Assembly (NCBI RefSeq): GCF_000143415.4
Contig: NW_003314338.1
Coordinates: 484,588-548,587, forward strand
DNA length: 64,000 nucleotides
DNA from: Selaginella moellendorffii
Lineage: Eukaryota; Streptophyta; Lycopodiopsida; Selaginellales; Selaginellaceae
Reading direction: 5' to 3'
Shown here: positions 58,301-64,000 of the stretch, in pieces
How the letters are laid out: each line of letters starts with the position of its first letter
Position numbering within the stretch: the first letter of the stretch is position 1
Position numbers and translations under genes: made by a program
Notes under the pieces: model-generated
What the model saw: the letters and a program-made list of their open reading frames with translations, nothing else
Databases searched by the model: none
Told to the model about the DNA's origin: nothing

Positions 58301-59542
58301 TCGTTTATAGCAGCTATCCATTCAGCCGCCCCTCGCGCACCTTTGGTTCTCACGCGAACACTTCTATTGCCGCAAGTTACCTGCAAGTCACGTCAAATTC
58401 CCAAACGGATGCAAGCCAGTCAAAACTCACGGCAAATCCAGATTGTAGACGACTCCTCTCTGGCTTAGCAAGGGATATCTGACCTTCCGTGTTGTTTGAG
58501 AGAACATCAAAGACAATGATGTCCAAAGGTTTTGGATCGAAAGGATGAGCAAGAAAAGCGAGGAAACCAGGCTTTAATACTGCCCAAACCTGCAATTCAT
58601 CAACGTTTACTTTCTTGAGACGCAAAAGAAGACGTGCCAAACCTTCATCCACCTTTCTCCACAACAATTGAAACATGAAGAAAAGCATCCCTGTTCCTTG
58701 TCGTCCAGATGGCATACCCTGACATATCCCTCCTTCAGCTTAGAGCCGTATTCTGGTGCAAACGAAAGAGCTGAGACCCCGAAAAATTTGCAAACCTGAC
58801 AAACGACGATAGTAAAATTGCATAGAAACAAGCAGGCGAGACTAACCGCTTCACTGTTGAGCAGCTCGAGATTCTTGACAAAATGATCGAGGTATGTTTG
58901 CATCTCTGAAATGGAATTGTCTGCTATGCTCGGCAGTCTTCCCAGCGTTGGACGAATGACGGGAAGTGCTGCTGCAGAAGGAACGTCTCTGGAAAAGAAA
59001 CGTTAATCTGTCAATTTCTTCACAAAGACGAGAAGACGAGAAGAAGAAAAAGTTACCGTGGCATCGAATGCGCGCGAGTGATTGTTGCATCGTGTTGCTC
59101 GTAATCCTCGTGAGCTTGAGCGTCCCAAGACGATTGTAGCTTTTGTATCCATTCGATGATCTAGTCGCCAAGACAGCGAAAAGAAGGGTAAAAAACAATC
59201 CGAGAAAAGAAATCGCGAGCCTAGAAGCTTACTTTCTCATGCTTTTCCTTCAGATCCTCCAGAAACGCTCTCGTTTTCACGGCGGCGTGGAGCAATAGCG
59301 CCTGTGTGGCTTTTTTGTACACAGTCCATTTGAACTGCGCGCATCACAAGAATTTACCTCGAACGGGAATGGAAAGGTTTTACCTGTTTGTAAACCAATT
59401 CGATCGTGTATCGCAGCTCCCCGCTGCTCTGGCGGCACACCGAGACGATCGACAATTGTGGCAGCTCCTCAAACACGCTGCACCGATCGGAGGCCGATGC
59501 CCGCTCCGGGGAGCGCACGGGCATGTAGCGATTCTCGGCCAT
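55381..59542 (-). CDS. PLDZ: PX-PH phospholipase D (PLD zeta type)
   Basis: PLD zeta cleaves phospholipids such as phosphatidylcholine to phosphatidic acid and, in plants, acts in membrane traffic, root growth and phosphate starvation. Many short introns; hand joining gives about 1050 residues, the usual size, but I do not list every exon. The N-terminus is [19 protein letters not shown]-like region follows ([20 protein letters not shown]), then a PH region ([32 protein letters not shown]). The two catalytic HKD motifs are present and intact: [11 protein letters not shown] and [31 protein letters not shown] and the C-terminus [17 protein letters not shown] are family signatures. There is no C2 domain, which separates it from PLD alpha/beta/gamma/delta. 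Confidence 0.95.
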
Positions 59543-60311
59543 CGCGCATACAAGCCCTAAGTTCTATGACCTACTTTGCCAGAAAAGGGCCAACATTACA
59601 CGGAATGTGAAGCGAGTGGTTTTAGTGAAGATAGGTAAAAAGGGCCTCTGCTTTTCTAGAAGCTTTAAGAGTTAAACTTTGTCCTATTAGACTTAATCAT
59701 ACCCAAAGTGGAGGCTGTTCTTTGCTCTAGTGTTTAATAAGATTGTGTTTTTGGTTCTTGGTTCCAGTTCAATCTCCTCATTCTCATTATTATGCTATGG
59801 TGTAAGATGGTGTCATTAGAGGTTTCATCTTCATATTGGTGTGTTATCTTCAGATCAAGCTTTAGAATGTGTTATGATTTGTTGGCGTTATGCTTATCTT
59901 TGGTCTTGCCATGATTATATGGTGTCTTGCTCTCTCCCATTGATGTAGAGCCACTAACATTGATTGAACGGGATGATAGTGGCAGAAAAAAATAAATAAA
60001 TAAAAGTAAATAAACAAACTAACTCAGCCAAAAACGACCCTTCATACTTTCCAGGGCAGTAATTGATTCTTGATAATGCAATTCTAATGTTTTGACATAA
60101 TTCCACAACAACTATATATACTAATACTTAGAAACATTTGTTTTCATTTAGATTAGGGGACTAATCCATTGTGGGTGCTGTTCAACCAGCTATATCCACT
60201 CTACAAGATAGTAGCAAGGTGAAGTTGTTTAGTCATAGATCTTTTAATGAGAAGAGAAAGTGTCATTATATAAGACTATAAAGCCAATGCTAGATACATA
60301 CTTTCTTTTAT
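59543..60311. other. PLD promoter side, then AT-rich spacer
   Basis: The first 100-200 bp should hold the PLD promoter and leader. Nothing else recognised. Confidence 0.45.
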
Positions 60312-60500
60312 TGATCAGAATTTTGTTTTTATACTTGTCCGGTTTAAATACACTTGAAATGCCCAGTTAACTCCACTAGCACAAAAGGGACTAATAAAGG
60401 GTTTAATAATATCGACTTCATGGCAGTAAAGAAAGAGTGTTCGTAAAGACAGCCAACAGGTAACTTTCAATACCCAAAGTCACATTCGCAACACTTTCCC
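60312..60500 (-). repeat. Truncated LTR-like repeat, copy 6
   Basis: Matches the last 190 bp of copy 4 (GCCCAGTTAACTCCACTAGC, GTAACTTTCAATACCC, AAAGTCACATTCGCAACA), followed by the same pyrimidine tract and TTAGGGAA string. Confidence 0.55.
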
Positions 60501-63500
60501 CCCCTTAGGGAAAATCGACATCGATGCATACTTGAGTCTAGACCACTAGTAAGGAAACAACTCTAGAAAAAGTTCATGGTGATCACACTATATGATAAAT
60601 GCACTAGTTTAAATGAATTAAAAGAACCTCTTTGTCTAACGCGGATGTGCTACCAACTTAGACACATTCCGACCATCACCAACAAGGAAATGACCAACAG
60701 AGTCACCCTTGCTACTTTAGGTGTCATCTAGCTTACAAAAGTGTGATATGCCCCTACCTATAGAGATTGTAGTGTAGGTGATCATGGGATGAGATTTAGA
60801 TATATTGTCACTGTGGATTCATGGAACCTTGGGGGATAAATGGGGATAAAATAGCCACTAAGGGTTCTCTCATTAAGCAATTGCCCCTCTTCTAGTTGGT
60901 TTTAAGGGATAAATGGGGATAAAATAGCCACTAAAGGCTCTTTCATCAAGCAATTGCCTCTTTTCCAGTTAGCTTTAAGGGGAGAGAGATAAAGTGCGTT
61001 ATAGGGATATAGAGAAAGAAGTTAAAGGCCCTAACTCTTCTGAGCAAAGAAACTAAACCTGTTAGTAAAGTTTAAATATACTATTGTAAATAAGCAATTA
61101 AAGTTGTTTACACAGTCACACCCTTTGGACAGAATAAGGAACATTGACAAAGAGGCGGGTTATATGACTAGTCGACAATAGTTACCTCATGACTAAAGAT
61201 TTCACCATATATACACTAAAACCAATCTGCCTATACTGACCCAAACTCAAAGATCAATAGATGGACAATATTAAAATTATAGACAATGCTATCTAAGAGT
61301 CTTAATTATTAGTGAATAAAGCTTAGTTTAGAACACAAAAGTATTCTAAGTAAGTTATCATCCGATAAACTAGTATAAGTACAGTAACTACCAAAATCAA
61401 CATAATTAGAAAATATAGGATTTACTATCTAACAAAATTTAATAACTAGTATATTATCAAGAAAACTTAATTATCAAAGATTGCAGATAGCATGCCAAAC
61501 AACTTACAAAAGACAACTCAAAGAACACAAAGTATCATCGACTGGCAAGCAAAATGCTCATGAATGTATTAACCGAAGGAAATAACATCCCAAATCTATC
61601 AGAACTAACTTGAACAATAATCAATAGAACAAAATGAATGTGGCAAGACCAACAAAAGCCCAGTCATACCAACTATCACAAAAGCCAATTTGAATAGATC
61701 CCAGTCAATAATACAAAGGAACTCAAGTTGCTCAAACAAACATTAGCGACATCTTATCGATATCTTAAACCCAAGAGACCAATCTAAAGAAAACCATAAG
61801 GAACATATGGTAATGCAAAAAGCCATAAGCCATTAAAGAGAACAACTAACCATCATAAAAGATCATTAATCCTCCCATCAAATAAGAGATGCATAATCAT
61901 CATTGAAGAAAAAATCTACCATCCCGAAGAATGGCATATCATTCTACATTAATGACAACCAAGCAAATATTTTAATAAGAACAATCAATTATCCCAAGAT
62001 GATAGTCAATTAGCACTAATGATTGCTAAATGCAAATACTAACTTTAATATTGAAGCTAATAAGCCAAAATGCCTTTTCCAACAACTTCAAACAAATGAA
62101 CTACAAGCATGAAAACTTAAAGAACCAAAAGCTCAAAGAAGTTTATAATTAAGTTTTGCTTAGTAATGATCGTGAGTCTTGCATGAATTAACTTCAATGC
62201 TAAAGAAGAAATCATGGTACAACCCACAATATCTCTCTCAACACATCAATAAGTTAAACTTCATAATGCTAAAGCTAATGAAGAGCATTTCTGCATCAAT
62301 CCAAAAGCTAATCATAACAAAGTAATGTTCAACAAATGATCATCTAATTGATCCTCCATGAATCCATTTATAGCAAGACGTAACTCACTTTATAATAAAT
62401 ATAAGAAAAATCATTAATGATCGATATAAAGGATTCAACATTTTCAATATTGATCACTAACTCTTCCTCTCGTAAAGTTAGTATAGTCCACGATTAAATC
62501 ACATTTTAACGAAAATTTAAAGCTCAACCCCTACTAAACAATCTTGTCTAGAACACAACTAACTCAACTTGTTACTCAATTCATTTGAACGTCAACACAA
62601 TTGCTAACTAGCAAATGCACGAATGCTAACAACATAAAGCTACAATTAAATCATCAACACTATCTTTATCGAGACTAATGAAACACAATATTAATCTTAC
62701 GGAAAAACATCTCATCCCACTTGAATCTCAATAATAATAATATCAATGACAAGCATCACTTCATTGTCATTAACACTAGAACAAAGCTAGAAGAAAGTGA
62801 GAGTGAATCACCACTCAAAGCTATTTAGCAACCAAGCCAAAGTCAAAGATACTTTAGTCAGTATTTGAGACCAATCCTTTAACAATACTTAGGTTCAAAT
62901 AACACATCACCAAAGAGTGATTCACCACATCCAAGACTTAATGAAAGCCAACACCATGGGCTAAACATAACCAAATGACATTGTGAAAAGTAGAATTTAT
63001 ATGCCAATATGGAAAAACCATATAAGTCTAATGACATAATTCTCTGCAACACCATTTGGTAAAACAAACCCTTTACTGTTAAATCATCATCAAGTGAAGC
63101 AAATGTTATAGTCTTCGATAAAGTTTACAAGTAATCATTAGTTGCAAAGCAATTAACAATCACTCTTCAACTTGCCTTCATAAGACTCAAACACTAACTG
63201 TTGTTATCAAATCATATATATGTCCAAAATGAATGTAATACCCCATATATGAAATATTGGCTCATAGACAAGCACAAACTAAATAACTATTTGAATCCAA
63301 CTCAACCGCAATAAGCTCACTAATGCATTTAGCTAATAGCTTTGAGCATGCCTTGAAAAAGCTAACTATGTATAATCAACACTTAGTCAAAACTAAAGTG
63401 AAAACCCCAAAATGGACTCATATTGGTACACAACCTCCTTATAGACAAAGTTATCATATAGATATTAACATTTCAACCTCTAAACAACTAAGTTGGACAT

Positions 63501-64000
63501 TACCATCCTCAACCAAGGCATAGGGCCACTAAGACCAAATCAAAATTAGTGAGAGCTCATTACTCTTATAAAGTTTAACAAAATGCAAAGTGCAACCTGC
63601 CACCAAGCACAAGGTTACAAAAGAAAGGCACAAGGGTCAGCTTTCTAGAAAAGTGCAATAACCACTTTTCTACACCAACTCCAGACTTTATCCAACTCAA
63701 TTGCCTTAGCCTCAAAAGTCAGCATCCCTTTCGGGTTGCATTATATAAACTACCTACTAAAGTTTAAGCTAACTGATGTCAACTTCAACCCCTTCATTAG
63801 CTTGTATTGACTTAAGAAAATGAAATGGTTTTCAAGCAAAGTGATTAACGAATTAGCCATCGGAAAAGCCTAATAAAATTTGTGGAAATTTTCCCATTCT
63901 AAAGAAAGAATGACTCTCAGTCTAGAAATGCAAATTTTCAAGACTCAACCAACTTCTTCCCACTAACAACTTCACATAAATTCACCTCAACACAAATTTT
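60501..64000 (-). repeat. Noncoding internal domain of the retroelement family, running off the window
   Basis: 60501-61850 matches 29842-30960 and 63147-63900 matches 783-1545. The stretch between has no long frame. If the orientation inferred from the polypurine tract is right, this is one long non-autonomous (LARD-like) element on the minus strand whose other LTR lies beyond the window. Confidence 0.55.
60768..61003 (+). mobile_element. Solo LTR of the TRIM family with an internal 73-bp duplication
   Basis: It starts TGTAGTGTAGGTGATCATGG and ends AAAGTGCGTTATA, matching the minus-strand LTR at 31136-31297. The segment GGATAAATGGGGATAAAATA onward occurs twice with a 73-bp period (60834 and 60907), which explains its 236-bp length. 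It interrupts the internal domain that is continuous at about 30100. Confidence 0.7.

Overview
This window looks like nuclear DNA from a lycophyte of the Selaginella type. That is an inference from plant-specific gene families (plastid sigma factor, BOP-type BTB-ankyrin protein, zinc-finger homeodomain protein, PX-PH phospholipase D), very short introns (mostly 45-80 bp) in the genes I could splice by hand, and a PPR protein built almost only of 31-residue S-type repeats. The gene islands are fairly GC-rich. The gene-poor stretches between them are AT-rich and full of decayed repeats.

Layout. 1-10.6 kb is repeat-rich and holds no gene I can support: pieces of a noncoding LTR-like family, two 5S rRNA-like elements and a 1.8-kb inverted-repeat structure. 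10.6-25.8 kb is a compact island with every well-supported gene on the minus strand: plastid sigma factor, BOP-like protein, ribosomal protein eL39, a WNK kinase and the histone kinase haspin. A possible small plus-strand transcript lies just upstream of the BOP gene. 26.0-27.2 kb carries an odd gene that reads as a P1B-type heavy-metal ATPase reduced to membrane helices: the actuator domain and nearly all of the phosphorylation and nucleotide domains are missing. A second intact copy sits at 33.3-34.3 kb and an old relic of one exon at 38.6-38.8 kb. Between and around the copies lie a TRIM retrotransposon with perfect target duplication, a second decayed TRIM, a LINE 3-prime fragment, minisatellites and a Helitron-type helicase relic.

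42.3-59.5 kb is a second gene island: ZF-HD transcription factor, an AT-rich secreted-lectin-like gene that differs in base composition from its neighbours, a PPR protein, a DXD glycosyltransferase, an auxilin-like J-domain protein and a PX-PH phospholipase D. 59.6-64 kb returns to the noncoding retroelement family, and its last kilobase repeats the first 1.5 kb of the window.

The genes do not form one pathway. They are ordinary plant housekeeping and developmental genes. The most unusual item is the duplicated catalytic-domain-less heavy-metal ATPase-like gene. Exon boundaries given below were joined by hand and checked for reading-frame continuity, except for phospholipase D, where only the span and the order of the parts are given.
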